From the NCBI GenBank assembly GCA_029582165.1, contig CM055883.1, positions 23,959,501-24,023,500 on the forward strand: 64,000 nucleotides of DNA, given 5' to 3'. This document shows positions 45,836-58,548 of this stretch, piece after piece; within the stretch, counting starts at the first letter, position 1; the number at the start of each line of letters is the position of its first letter. The notes under the pieces were generated by a model. The model had not been told where the DNA came from, ran no database searches, and saw nothing but the letters and a program-made list of their open reading frames with translations. Made by a program: the position numbers and the translations under genes. Source of the stretch: Portulaca oleracea (taxonomy: Eukaryota; Streptophyta; Magnoliopsida; Caryophyllales; Portulacaceae).

Positions 45836-47979
45836 TGTGTTTAAACCCGATTTTGCATGATTTTTCCCCTCTATTTTAGGACTTTTAGCTTGCTTTTAAT
45901 AATTAAATTAGGCTTTTTATTATGTTTTTAGTAATTTTACAATTTTATTAGATTTTATCAGTTTTTATCTTTTTTTGGCTATTTTTAGTACTAATTGGAA
46001 TCAAATTGAAAATGAAATAAAAACCTGAATTTTTCCTAATCCAAAACCCAAACCCCTCTCTTAATCGGCCCAAAACTCACTCCCCAACCCAAAACCCACA
46101 TTCAAACCCAACTCCCTTTACCCACGACTCGCCTGCCCTAATACCCAAAAACCCGACCCGTTTCCCCCTATTTCTCGGCCTAACAAAACCCCCTTCAAAC
46201 CCTAATTCCTTCATTTCCTCTTTTCCCCTTCTTCCTCTTCGTCCTTTTCTTCCTCCCTTTCTCTCTGGTTTTCCCCTGTGCAGCCAAACACAACCCCAGC
46301 CGAGACAAACACCACCCACCATAGCAACGAACTCCTTCTCTCTTCTCTTATCTTTTCTTATCTCATTCTCTCATCTCCTTCTCTCTTCTCATCTCTTTCT
46401 AATTCTCAGATTATCGCGATAAATTACATCTCTCACTCTATTTCTCTTCTCTTAACAGATTTTGTTGAAGAAGAACAGGCAAGACACCACCATCATCATC
46501 ATCTTCGCCTCAACAACCAAATTCATCTCAACCGTTCGAGATTGAGGAGATCAACGACAGAGATTGAAGAGGAGAGGTTGAGTTCGAGTATAAAAGGAGA
46601 AGAGGGGCCATTCGAGATTTTCATGGTTGGTTTCGGCCTCCATCCTTAGGTTAGATTTAGGTTCAACTTCGTATGCATGTTAGGGTTTCGAATATGGGAT
46701 TATGGGATTTTAATGTTGGATAATTTGTTTCGGGGTTTGATTTAGGTTTGTTTCTGTTTTGCAATCAATCTTGGGGTTCGAATTCACTGTTTCGATACCC
46801 TGGGATTTGATGCTTTGTTCGAGTTTATGGATGTAATGTTTGGATTTCTGGAATGTGTATGGTTTGATTTGTGTATTGAATTGATGAATGTTCTGGGTTG
46901 AATATGAGATTATTGGTTTTGAAATGTTTTGGGTATTGATTGGTTCTTGATGTTTCTTTGCGATTATTGGTGTTGATTTGCTTTGTCTTGGTCAATAATG
47001 TTATAGTAGCAAGTGGGATTTAATTCATCTGCTCTTTTCTTTTCTTTCCTATTTACCTCGGTCAGTAGATGGCTAGGTTTTATTAGGGTTTAGGTGGGTT
47101 CTGTTAGAGACAGTTTTGATTAAGGTTTTATTAGGGGTTTGCTAAGGTTTATTTTGGTTAGGTTCTGTCCTTGTTTTGGTTGGGATAGTATTAGGTTTCA
47201 TTAGGGTCTGTGGGGTTTGTTTTTGGTGTGTTCTGCTAGGGCTTGATTAGGGTATAGTGACAGTCAGTTTGGTTTAGTTTGTTTTAGGGTTTTAATTGTC
47301 AAGGTTAATTGAGTCTAAGGTTTAGATGTCTTTAGGCTTTAGGTTTCTTATTGGTTTTAGTTTGTTTAATCAATATGATTAGTGGCTAGGGTTTTTAGGG
47401 TTAAGGGAGTGATTAAGGCTCCTTTGGATGATTAGTTATTGGGGTTAGTGAATTAGGAGGTAATTAGTGGGAAAAATCTAATTCCCACCATAGTCCTTCC
47501 TTCAAGTGGGGTGCATTAGGGACTGAAAGCTCTCTAATGTACTAATCACTTGTCAATGGAAGGCTAAGGACGGGATAGTTAGCCACTCTCTCATAAAAGT
47601 GAGATAGAGGCTAACTAGGGAATCTTGTTCGATTAACCCCCGAGATCCATGGTGGATTTTGGGGAAGTTAATCTGGATTACCTTCGAAAGAGGGAATCCC
47701 GTGGCATTTTTCTAACAAGATTCTCATATGATTTATTCTATATTTTTACTTCTTAACCACAAAACTCACATAACCATGAATCCTATGGTTGCCTAAAGCT
47801 CCCGAAACCCTTTTTGTTCCTTTCTTGTGTTTTCTTTGTGTTTGCTTGAAAACCTTCTCTCAAAAGATGATGAACCCCCAACCTAGTAGGTGAGAATTCA
47901 GAATAAACTTTTAGGTTTAGAAGCCGTAGCTCCCTATGGAAGAACGACAAAACCGAGGTCTTACAAACCACGTTACACA
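45836..47979 (+). repeat. Athila-type LTR (5' LTR)
   Basis: The LTR starts TGTGTTTAAACC (or 2 bases earlier) and ends gttacaca; TGTGT/ACACA ends pair. Length about 2144 bp. It is directly followed by aaa and the characteristic primer site at 47983. CT-rich leader-like sequence lies at 46190-46470. No second copy lies in the window. Confidence 0.65.
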
Positions 47980-47982
47980 AAA

Positions 47983-48000
47983 TGGCGCCGTTGCCGGGGA
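47983..48000 (+). other. Athila-type primer-binding site
   Basis: TGGCGCCGTTGCCGGGGA is a distinctive PBS motif of Athila elements, 3 nt after the LTR end. Confidence 0.8.
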
Positions 48001-48117
48001 GCAAGCGCCCCTTCTAGTCTTAACTTACTCTACGTGTGTTTGGTTTATGATGTTTTTACCTTGCTGAGTCGAGTCTAGAGTCCCTAGGGCTACTTACAAC
48101 ATTTGTCTGTTTAGTGC

Positions 48118-48318
48118 ATGCGAAGGAGAGACTTAATACCTCTTGTACCTTTTGACCCTGAAATCGAAAGGACTGCACGGCGCAACAACGCCGCAAACGC
48201 TCGTCGGCGTCTTCTCGAACGACAACAACAAGAGGCTATGGCAGAACCTCGTACCCTCCTGTCGTTCGCATCACCTTTGAGGGGTACGGGAGGCTCTCCT
48301 ATTGCTTTGCCCGATTAC
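48118..48318 (+). pseudogene. Athila gag N-terminus, truncated
   Basis: The ATG at 48118 opens MRRRDLIPLVPFDPEIERTA with an arginine/glutamine-rich stretch (RRLLERQQQEAMAEPRTLL), typical of the first codons of Athila gag. After about 66 codons (SPIALPDY) the frame runs into LTR copy 2 at 48319. Protease, RT, integrase and 3' LTR of this Athila are absent. Confidence 0.7.
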
Positions 48319-51300
48319 AAAATCAGTTTTTCTTTTAGTGTTGGGTTGGGTTAGGATTAGGTGTATAATTAGTGGGCCTTATTAGACTAATATAAAAGCT
48401 AAGTTTTTCCCTCTCAAACCCTAATCTCTCTCAAACCCTAACCCTACACCCCTCTCGTCCCTTCCCTCTCTGCCGTCCCAGCCCCCACCACCGCAGCTCC
48501 CGCCACAGCCGCCGTCGACACCACCGGAGAACGCCGCAACCACCACTCCCGATTCTCTCTTTTTCTCCCTTTTCCTCTCTTTCTCTCCTGTCCCTGCAAT
48601 TACGTCGTGCCCCGCCACTCAGTCACCATCGCCGACGTCGCCCGCCAACCAACATCGCTCTCTTGCAACCGCCGCCCTGCTGGAAGACGTCTCCTGGCCA
48701 CCCAGACGTGAACAGGAGTGAAGCCGTTGCTGTTGCTGTTGCGTTGCTGCTCGCTGCCACCCACCTCTGACGAACATCGACGCCCTGACCGTCGACGTAC
48801 ACTGCCCCTGCCCTGACCCTCGACGTCGCAGCCGTGCCCCATCACCGCTGTCGAGCTCGCCGGAAACCGCCAACCTTTCTTTTTACGTAAATCCTAATAT
48901 TCTTTTGAAACTTTTCTTTCTTTTTCTTTATTTTCTATTATTATCACTATTATTATTATTATTATTATTATTTCTTGATTTAAATCTTGTAATCTGGGTA
49001 ATTAAGGGTGTTGTTTTATTAAGTTGTTATTTGTGTAATTAATTGTTCTTGTGTTGTATTATTTAAGTGTATTTTGTCAAAATTATTTTATGTAACTTTT
49101 ATGTTTCAATTTGGTGTATTAGGTTTGTAATAGTTGTAGTAAAATTATTAATATTCGATTATATGAGATGCTTTGTTTTCATGTGAATCATGTTAGGGTT
49201 TTAGATAACACTATTATTGTATGCACGAATTAAAGAGTTTAATTACCTAGATTAATTCTTGTATCGTTAGTTAAGTATTTATATGTTCTTTAATTCTCTT
49301 AGGGTTCATTCATGTTTATTTTATGTTTAAATCTTGTTAAATAAGTTAGGCTGATTGAATTACTAAAGTTCGTTTCTTGTTTATTAATTTATGATTCTTG
49401 ATTGAATCTTGTATAAAGAAATTAGTTGTTGAGATTCTTGATTGGTAGTTTAAATGTTTATATGTTCTTTATATTTTATTCACATGTTCTTTAAGTTCCT
49501 TCTTGATTATTGATTAAGAAATTCATGTTTTATACCCTTCCATGTTGTTATTATAGGACCTTGAAATAGTTTATCATATTCATGTTTAGGATAGTGTTAT
49601 TATTATTTCATGCATGCTTTTAGGGTTAGTGAAAGTGTTAAAGTTGATTTCATGTTTTACAATTTGGTTTTGATGGTAGGAGATTTGATGTTTGGACCTT
49701 AGTTGGATTAGACTAATTACCTTGGACCTTAGTTACTGTTTTAAGCCCAAACTAGGTCCCCGGGATCGAATGGTGAAAGTTAGAACCGAAATTGCAAATT
49801 AAATGAGAACCGGGATCGCGACAGTTTTGTTAGGGTCTAAAGACGGATCACCGTGAGAGTTATGGTCGTCTTTTCACCAAACCCTTTGAACTGGAGGTAT
49901 CCTTAGATGTTAGCTTTCATAGGAATTTTACAGACCGGACTTTGAAATTTTATAAGTCGAGTTATACCCCGATTACTAGACCTAGGTCAGATCTGGACAG
50001 TTTGGAAAGATGACGGTTTTTGAGGACCTTAAAGCGTGTGTTGGGTCTCGAGTTCAACTTAAGAGTTTTAGTAGACATCCCAGGTTTCCGAAAAGTCCAA
50101 AACCAGACCCATAAGATATCGGGAATTCAAGTTTTGACCCTTTTTATGTGGATGTTGTAATCTGTTTTGTTGAGGTTATTCATTAATGAATGTGTTGTTG
50201 AGTGAAAAGGTTTATTTGGTATTATTATGCGATGAATCTGTTTTCCTAAAGTTTTGATGTCGAAAATCCGAGTTTATTTTAATCTCTACGTTTAGTTTTT
50301 CAAAGGAAATTTTTAATGTGACAATTTAATCGTTTATGCGTGAATTTGTGTTAGTATATGTGTTGTTTGACATTGGCTGTGTTAGGGGAGTAAAGGGGGA
50401 TGTATTTGACTTTAGTAGAATGTTTTAGGCCCAAATTAGGATCCCGGGACCGAATGGTGAAAGTTAGAACCAAAATTCCCAATTATATGGGAACCGGGAA
50501 CGGGACAATTTCGCTAGGGTGTAAAGAACAGGCCGCCACGAGAAGTATTGTTGTCCTTTGATTGAACCCTTTGAATTGGGGGTCCCCTCAAATGTTAGCT
50601 TTCATAGACAGTTTGCGGATCAGACTTTGGAGTTTTATAAGTCGAGTTATACGCCGATTAGCAGACCTAGGTCAGATCTACATAATTTGGATTGATGACA
50701 ATTTTTTAGGACCTTAGGGCGTGTTTTTGGGCTAACGTTCAACATAAGAGTTTTAATAGACATCCTGAGGTTTCTGAAAAGTCCAAAACCAGACCCATAG
50801 GATGTCGTGAAGTCATGTTACGACCCTTTTTATATGAGTGTTGTAATCTGTCTTGTTGATATTAATTGCTAGTGAATGTGTTGTTGAGTGAAAAGGTTTA
50901 TTTGGTTTTATTATGTGATTACTTGGAATGTGTTGGGTAATTTAAAGTGTAAATTCATGAATTATGGGAACCTATAATGTTCCTAGGGGAGGGTTAGATA
51001 GAAGGTAGTTAATACTAACTTCAAAGGGTGCGTTTTAATTATAGAAATTATTCTATTTTAGGCACGAGCTAGTTTGCGTGGTTAGTGAGCTCAAGTGTGT
51101 TCGTTAATTGCAGCAAAGTGAAGCTAATTACGTAATTTCTATGCCCTAATCTCCACTGGGATGCTCTTTAAATGTGTTTTAATGTTTTCTAATATGTTTT
51201 GAGAATTGCATCCCGAAAGGGAACTTTATGTTGAACTGTGACCATCTGTTTTGGATAACTGTTTGTAATTATTATACTTTGAGAAATTGAGATGGTCTTT

Positions 51301-52350
51301 TATTAGTGGTTTTAGTATTGGTTTTGATAACTTGGGTTGGGTTTGACTTGAGAGTTGTGAGCTGAGTTTTGCATAAGATACTAATAATTCAAAGTGAAAT
51401 ATTAAGCGGGTTTATTATATTGATGCCTTTGGTAGGCGACTCCTTTGATGCCCTTGGTAGGCGATTCTTGATGCCTTTGGCAGGCGATTATCTTTGATGC
51501 CTTTGGTAGACGATTATCTTTGATGCCTTTGGTAGGCGATTGTTGATGCCTTTGGTAGGCGATTACTTTGATGCCTTTGGTAGGAGATTGTTGATGCCTT
51601 TGGTAGGCGATTATTATATTTATGCCTTTGGTGGGTGAATGTCTCGATGCCTTTGGTGGGCGATTGCTTTATGCCTTTGGTGGGCGATTGTTTATGTGTT
51701 TGCTAGGCGAATGCTTTATGCCTTTGGTGGGCGATTGTTTATGCCTTTGGTGGGTGAATGTTTTGATGCCTTTGGTAGGCGAATGTTTGATGCCTTTGGT
51801 GAACGATTGTTTTGATGCCTTTGGTGGGCGAATGTTAATTTAAAGGATTTGATATCCCGCCCGCATAATAAATTGAATTGGTTAGATTGAGGAAAACAGT
51901 TGTAAGGGTTAAAGGTTTGTGAAATCGATTGACGTGTTCCCCATCCCTTAAATGAATTGAAATGAATTTGAATTTTTTTATCGGTTAGGGGTAGACATTA
52001 TTGAGTTTTCCCACTCATTTTTGTAATGTTTTGTTTTCAGGTGAAGATCTATATGATAAGGACGGGAATTAGAAGTGAGGATGGCGTGCCTAGTAGTTGT
52101 CATTCGTGTTGTCTTTCAATTGAGAAAGTTTTGGAGTTAGTTAAGTTGAGTTGTTTTATTTCAGGATTGGAAGTTGTTAGTTTGGTTTTAATTACAAGAG
52201 CAGTTGTTAGTTTTCCTTCTTTTCTTGTATTCCTTCGGGGATATGGCAGTAACGCCCAAATAAAAGAAAAAAAATGAGACTTCCGCTGAGTTTTTCGTTA
52301 ACGTTAGTTTGACTTTGACTTTTCTATAATTGAATTTCCGGGGCGTTACA
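48319..52350 (+). repeat. Large LTR copy 2, 5'-truncated, with internal duplication
   Basis: Homology to copy 1 begins at aaaatcag (copy 1 position about 41866), so about 337 bp of U3 are missing. It ends gcgttaca at 52350 with no primer site after it, a true outer end. TATA box at 48391-48398. A segment at about 49740-50222 is repeated in diverged form at about 50425-50910 (gaatggtgaaagttagaacc in both), making this LTR longer than copy 1 despite the truncation. Confidence 0.8.
51422..51841. repeat. LTR minisatellite, 17 units of about 23-26 bp
   Basis: The unit gatgcctttggtaggcgatt plus a few T-rich bases is repeated 17 times with scattered variants. Copy 1 has only two units at the matching place, and the minus copy has 24. 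Confidence 0.95.
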
Positions 52351-53220
52351 AATAAAATATTGTTTTCTCCTTGAAAAAGAAAAAATAATTACACCAATTC
52401 CTTAATTGACATCGACATCACAAGATTGTCTTGGAGGCGAATAAAAGGAACATGTCTTTGATATGACATTGAGCTAGGCATCAATATTAAGAGGTCAATC
52501 AAGCCAAATGAATGCATGTAATGTCATAGTATTCATACAACTTTAACTTCAAAATGTTTGAAGGTTAGGGGAAGGTTTTCAATATTACCAACTCAAAACC
52601 AAGTTCATCGAACTAGTTAGAGTTGATAAATATGAAACCAATAACTAGATAGCCTCGGTTAAGTTAGATAAAGGCCAATTGATGTCGCTCTTATTCTGAA
52701 ATAATTTGACTATTTTGAAACATGAGAAATCTCAGATCCGCCTTTAGCCAATAAGTTGGCGACCAAAGATAGTCTTTAGTGAAAGGGAAAATAGATTTAA
52801 GAAATCTATCAAAGACAAGAAGTCAAAGGAAAGATAAGGAAAAACAGTTGTACATACCCAACCAATGACAACAACCGGTTAACAACCAGGTCAAGTATGA
52901 CACTGGGAGCGTGAATAACTATAAGGAAGACTTAAGATATGATTTCAATTCTAGGCAAATGCGTATATGATACACACTACCCTTATTAAACCCACTTTGA
53001 GTATAAGATACTGGCTATGAAACTCGCATTTATGCAAATGTACAGGATCTACAGCAAAGTAGATGTGCTTTGAGGGATGAGAGTCAGCCTACAAATAGGA
53101 ACATGTAATTACTTGTAGTTCCTTATGAAGAGTTGGTTGTTTATCCATTTCCTTAAGACTTATGAGAGAAATTTCTAGGTGATTTTATGTTCTCATTATA
53201 AGTATTTCTTACTCTCAATT
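52351..53220. other. Spacer between the two inverted large-LTR copies
   Basis: About 870 bp without an ORF. The end (53090-53220) resembles a short LTR leader (aaataggaacatg, then ttctcattataagtatttc), so a solo LTR or target DNA is possible. No partner copy is present. Confidence 0.4.
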
Positions 53221-56200
53221 TGTAACGCTCCGGAAATTCAATTATAGAAATGTCAAATTCAAACTAACGTTAACTTAACAATCAGCGGAAGTCTCATTTT
53301 TTTTCTTCTTTTTAACTAGGCGTCACTGCCGTATCCCCGAAGGAATACAAGGCGAGAAGGAAAGACTACAACAGCTTGACAACGGTAAACCAAACTAACA
53401 AACTCAAATTTAGAAATCAAACTCAACATAACTAACTTCAAGTCTGTATGAAAAAGGACGCAATATAAATGACAACTTCTAATCACGCAAACCTCACTTC
53501 TAATTCCCATTCCCAACATATAAATCTTCACCTGAAAACAAAACATTACAAAAATGAGGAGGAAAACTCAATAATGTCTACCCTTAACCGTTAAAATGAA
53601 TTAAAAAAAAAAAACATTTCAATTCATTTGAGGGGAAAGGGAACAAGTCAAACCATTTCACAAACCTTTAACCCTTCTAACTGTTTTTCTCAACCTAACT
53701 AATTCATTTTATTGTGCGGGCGGGATGCCAGATCCCTTAAAGAAACATTCGCCCACCTAAGGCATAAACATTCGCCCACCAAAGGCATCAAACAATTGCC
53801 CACCAAAGGCATCAAAACAATCGCCCACCAAGGGCATCAAAACATTCGCCCACCAACGACATCAAAATATTCGCCTACCAAAGGCATATGAAAACATTCG
53901 CCCACCAAAGGCATATCAAAACATTCGCCCACCAAAGACATCATAACATTCGTCCACCAATGGCATCATAACATTCGCCCACCAAAGGCATATCAAAACA
54001 TTCGCCCACCAAAGGCATCATAACATTCGCCCACCAAAGGCATCAAAATATTCGCCCACCAAAGGCATATCAAAACATTCGCCCACCAAAGGCATCATAA
54101 CATTCGCCCCCCAAAGGCATCAAAATATTCGCCCACCAAAGGCATATCAAAACATTCGCCTACTCAAGGCATCAAAATATTCGCCCACCAAAGGCATATC
54201 ATAACATTCGCCCATCAAAGGCATCAAAACAATCGCCCACAAAAGGCATCAAAACATTCGCCCACCAAAGGCATATCAAAACATTCGCCCACCAAAGGCA
54301 TCAAAATATTCGCCCACCAAAGGCATATCAAAACATTCGCCTACCAAAGGCATATCAAAACCCGCTTGTTCTTTCACTTTAAATTATTAGTATCTTATGC
54401 AAATCTCAGCTCACAGCTCTCAAGTCAAACCCAACCCAAGTTATCAAAACCAATAACAAAACCACTTATAAAAGATCATCTCAATTCTTAACTCATAAAT
54501 CAATAACAACAACATTTATCCAAAACAGATGGTCATAATTTCAACATAAAGTCCCCTTCGAGATGCAGTTTCCAAAATATATTATAAATCATCAAAAACA
54601 CATTTAAAGTGCATCCCATTGGGGATTAGGGCGTAGACATTACCTGATTAGCTTCACTTCACAGCCAAAACGAACACACTTGAGCTTACTAACGACGCGG
54701 ATTAGCTCGGGCCTAAAATAGAAATAATTACTCTAATCAAAACGCGCCCTTCGAAGCTAGTTAACTACCTTCTATCTAACCCTCCCCTAGGAACACTATA
54801 GGTTCCGATCATTCATGAATTTACACTTTAACTTACCCAACACAACCCAAGTAATCTCATAATAAAACCAAAACAACCTCTTCACTCAACAACACATTCA
54901 TTAACAATTAACATCAACCAGACAGATTACAACTTCCACATAAAAAGGGTCATAACTTGACTTCCCGACATCTTATGGGTCTGATTTTGGACATTATAGA
55001 AATCTGCGGATGTCTAATAAAACGTTCATGTTGACAACTAAGCCTATATCATCCTTGAAAGACCTTAAACGTATTAAATTCTCTAACTGGTCTAGTTCTG
55101 ACAGGTTTTGGTAAAACGACTATAACTCGAGCTATACACATCGAACGTTCGCAAATCAAAATTCCTATTAAAGCTAAGACGTAGGGGTACTGCCAGAGCA
55201 AGCGGCTTGGCCAAAGGACGACTATACAATTTATGGTTACCCGTTCTTTACACCCTATCGAAACTGTCCCGTTCCCGACTCCCATATAGTCGATAATTTT
55301 GGTTGTAGCTTTCACCATTTGATCCCGGGGTCCTAATTTGGGCCTAAAATAGTGGGTAAGGTTAAAGTTTCTACCTTAAACCAACCAAGGTCTAACTAAA
55401 AGATACCACTCAAAACCAACAATTTAAACCTTTCTAGGTAAAGAACTTAATAATAATGTAATAATAATACACACACGTAATAGTTACATAATAGTAACAT
55501 AAATACGTAATGTTCAAAAATTTAATATACATAATACATTATCCAAATTGCAAAACAGTAGGGAAGATTGTAAAAAGTCTTTTTAAGAATTTATAACATA
55601 AATATAAACGAATACTTTAACTATAATCAACCTTAATTAAGACCACAACATACATCATTACTCAGTTGTAAACAACGAATTCAAATTTAACAAATTAAGC
55701 TAACCCTAATTCATGCATGAAATAATACTATCAAGACCCTAACATGATTTACATATAATATTAATTATCACATAAAACTCCAACTACAACCTTGATTACC
55801 TAAAAGAAAAACAAGAGAATACTATTTCCCTTCGACTAACACAGATTCATGTTTATTATACCAATAATACCAATACTAATAATGATAATGATTCTAATAA
55901 TCAAACAAAGACTAAAGAGCATGATTAACCTATATGTATAGTCACATACATGTCATATGCAACAACATGCTTTACAAAGAAAATAAATTTATTAAAACTA
56001 ATCATCAAATTAAGGTAAGGAAGGTCACATGAAATAGATGAACAAATGAATGGCCAGAATTGAACAAGAAGAAGCAGAAGAAACACTCACTGATTTGATT
56101 ACAAACACATCACCTCAATTATCAAATTTCCAAAACTCAGGTTATTAAGAACGAGAATATATAGTGCAAGAACGCAATCAAGAACAGCACAAGAGCATGA

Positions 56201-56955
56201 ATGAAATAGGGGGTTACACTATGGCGGTTTCCGGTGACTGGGCAGGCGGAGGCACTGGGGGATGGCGTCACATGGGTCGGCGTCAACCGGAGATGGAAGC
56301 AGCAGTGGTCGGCCTCAATTGTGTGACAGTAGCAGCACCCACAGCGGCAAACAGAACAACCGCGGTTCTGGGCGGTCGGGTGATGGCCCTCGACAGCAGC
56401 GGGGGTTTCCTGTGGTTGTTGGAGTCTAAGGCGGCGGTCGTTGATGGTCTGGCGATAGTGGTGGCGGTGAGAGATGGAAGAGAGAGAGAGAGAGAGAATG
56501 GGGAGGAAACAGAGAGGGAAAGAAATAGAGGGTCGTGTAGGTCTCTACTTGTATTTGCTAGGTTAACAAGTCTTAGTTTAACCCTAATCCTCCACTAATC
56601 TAATTCTAATCTCACTCTAACTCTAAGGATCTATTTAACCAGCTGAATCTAATCCCTAACAACTCTCAATCTCCTATGATTCTACTACTGACTAATGACA
56701 TTGCTTAGTACTACTACTACTAATAATAATAATAACAACACGTATATAATAATATTCACATCACAATAATAGTATCACGTAATAATAATTAATCACAACC
56801 CCTGGTATTACTAATATACTCTTGTAAGTCCCCCAACGATCCTATGAGCTCAAGTGTTAGCAACAACAATCGTAGACGAAAAACAATTAACGGGGTCAAA
56901 CCTAATTTACTAACGACGTCACGGTCAACACCTTTAGATTTTTCAAGGTTTTACA
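53221..56955 (-). repeat. Large LTR copy 3, minus strand (3' LTR)
   Basis: The minus strand starts TGTAAAACC at 56955 after a PPT and ends GCGTTACA at 53221, with no primer site beyond: a true outer end. Length 3735 bp. The GC-rich leader-like stretch lies at about 56164-56560, with a short ORF that I treat as incidental. Confidence 0.8.
53746..54357. repeat. LTR minisatellite, 24 units
   Basis: Unit cgcccaccaaaggcat plus atcaaaacatt or caaaatatt, 24 copies, the reverse complement of the 51422-51841 array. Two spacer lengths (with and without an extra at) partly alternate, suggesting growth by duplication of paired units. Confidence 0.95.
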
Positions 56956-57596
56956 TCATTACCCCCTTAAAAGAAGTTTTGTCCTTGAAACTTAAACTCC
57001 ACACCAACGGTCTATTAGATGGAACTAACGGTGACGCTACCCAAAAACTCAGGGTTTTACATCATTACCCACTTTAAAAGAGTTTCATCTTCGAAACTCA
57101 GCGCACCTTATGTCTTGAATAGATGTGGATGCCTCGATCCTATATCCTTCATGGCTTCCTATATGGCTTAAGTTGTGGCATATACCATTTACTAGAAGGA
57201 CGGTCTTTCGGCGAAGCAGCTTCTCTCAGCAATCTAGAATCTCCTGCGACTACTTCTTGTAGGTCAGGTCCTCCTTCTGCCTCCGAATTCACATCAAAGG
57301 TCTTCTTCTAGTTCCTGGCCCTCCTCGGGGTTGTATTCCATATCCTCCTCGAGGTTCATGTCTTTAAGAGAAAGTAGAGTCGGGAACTCATAGCAAAGGC
57401 GACGGTATGCCATCGAAAATATCAAAAAGATCCAAGCATGCACTTACAATACTTAAGGAAACAAACAAAGAAAGAGAAACACATCTCATTCCCCCATCCT
57501 ACACTCATCACTCCGAACATAGCATCCAAAGGTCTAACTAAACCTAAGGGACACTTAGGAGCTACCAAGTCGTAACCCAAAGCTCTGATACCATTC
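56956..57596 (-). other. Shrunken internal region of the minus large-LTR element
   Basis: Holds a PPT (tcattaccccc, reading on the minus strand) next to 56955 and a second LTR-start/PPT pair at 57061. About 300 nt of internal sequence and a PBS (57582-57593, reverse complement of TGGTATCAGAGC) follow. Sequence beside the PBS matches the leader at 44911-45000. No ORF: almost all internal sequence has been deleted. Confidence 0.65.
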
Positions 57597-57728
57597 TGTA
57601 ACGCCCCGAAAATTCAATTATAGAAAAGTCAAACTCAAACTAACGTTAACGGAAAAATCAGCGGAAGTCTCATTTTTTTTTTCTTTTCAACTAGGCGTCA
57701 CTGTCGTATCCCCGAAGGAATACAAGGC
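57597..57728 (-). repeat. Remnant of 5' large LTR
   Basis: Matches the first 130 bp of 53221 onward (tgtaacgccccg to ggaatacaaggc) and then stops. Only the U5 end of this 5' LTR survives. Confidence 0.75.
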
Positions 57729-58548
57729 CAAATGATGTATTTCAGCCCACTCCTGAAATACATCGGACTAACTTAGGTCTCACTTTTGGGCACCCTAGGT
57801 TCATGGAAGGAAATGGAGGCCCCCATAGGCATGCCTTTGGAGCCTCAAGATTCATAGAGGATGATGGAAACCAATCCATGCCAAGTCCAATAACCAAGGG
57901 GGCCCAATATGATTACATAGGATTGGACAAAGCCTTAGAGGAAGGATACATCATGCCAGCCCCAACAAAAGAGATCCAACACATCTACAAGGAGGTAGAA
58001 CGGGCCATAGAGGAAAGATTGAGCATAGAGGCCCATAGGCCCATTCATATGGTGTGCTCCTTATGGCAAGAGGACGCCCAAACATCCTAAAGAGTCCAAG
58101 TACACACCTAGTCCATGCCAAGGCTCAAGATTCAAGCCCAAAGTGAATTTCACATTTATGATCAATTCCAGAATAAGTTCATAGTTTTGACCATTTTAGT
58201 TTGAATTTCACGGTTTTGGCCTTTTGAAGTATTTCTTTACATTTCTAGGGTTTTCTTTACATTTCTGATTATGTAAGGTGCCAAGTAGGATACATAAACT
58301 TGGACACCAAGTCATAGGAGTCTAGATTAGTCTAGGATGTTTTAGGATGTTATAGAAGGTGTGGTGTGTGTGTGATATGCGTGTGGAAGATTACTTTGGC
58401 GCCAAGGTTGACTGTCCTAGCTTAGGTTGGCTATTTTGTAACTAATCCATCTTGGATTAGGAAAGCCAAGTTCTAGAAGCATTGATATTTATGTAACCAA
58501 CTCCCCTTAGCATAAGGAATCCTAATCCAAGGAGGAGAAGGAAGATTA
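57729..58548 (+). other. Unclassified segment with short ORF and hairpin
   Basis: Contains a perfect 12-bp stem, 7-nt loop hairpin at 57734-57764 and an ORF of 95 codons at 57803-58090. The ORF reads MEGNGGPHRHAFGASRFIED and contains a SPITKG block that could be the C-terminal end of a gypsy polyprotein, where a GPITR/K motif is common. This is a weak resemblance. The rest has no gene. It ends with gatta just before the CRM-like LTR. Confidence 0.35.

Noticed and set aside
53746..54357. Regular short repeats with similar spacers, CRISPR-like in look
   Set aside because: The spacers are also repeats (atcaaaacatt variants), the array lies inside an LTR, and this is plant DNA. It is a minisatellite.
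56164..56598. 144-codon open frame, Gly/Arg-rich
   Set aside because: It lies in the antisense of the GC-rich leader of the minus large LTR. No homologous frame is kept in the other copies.
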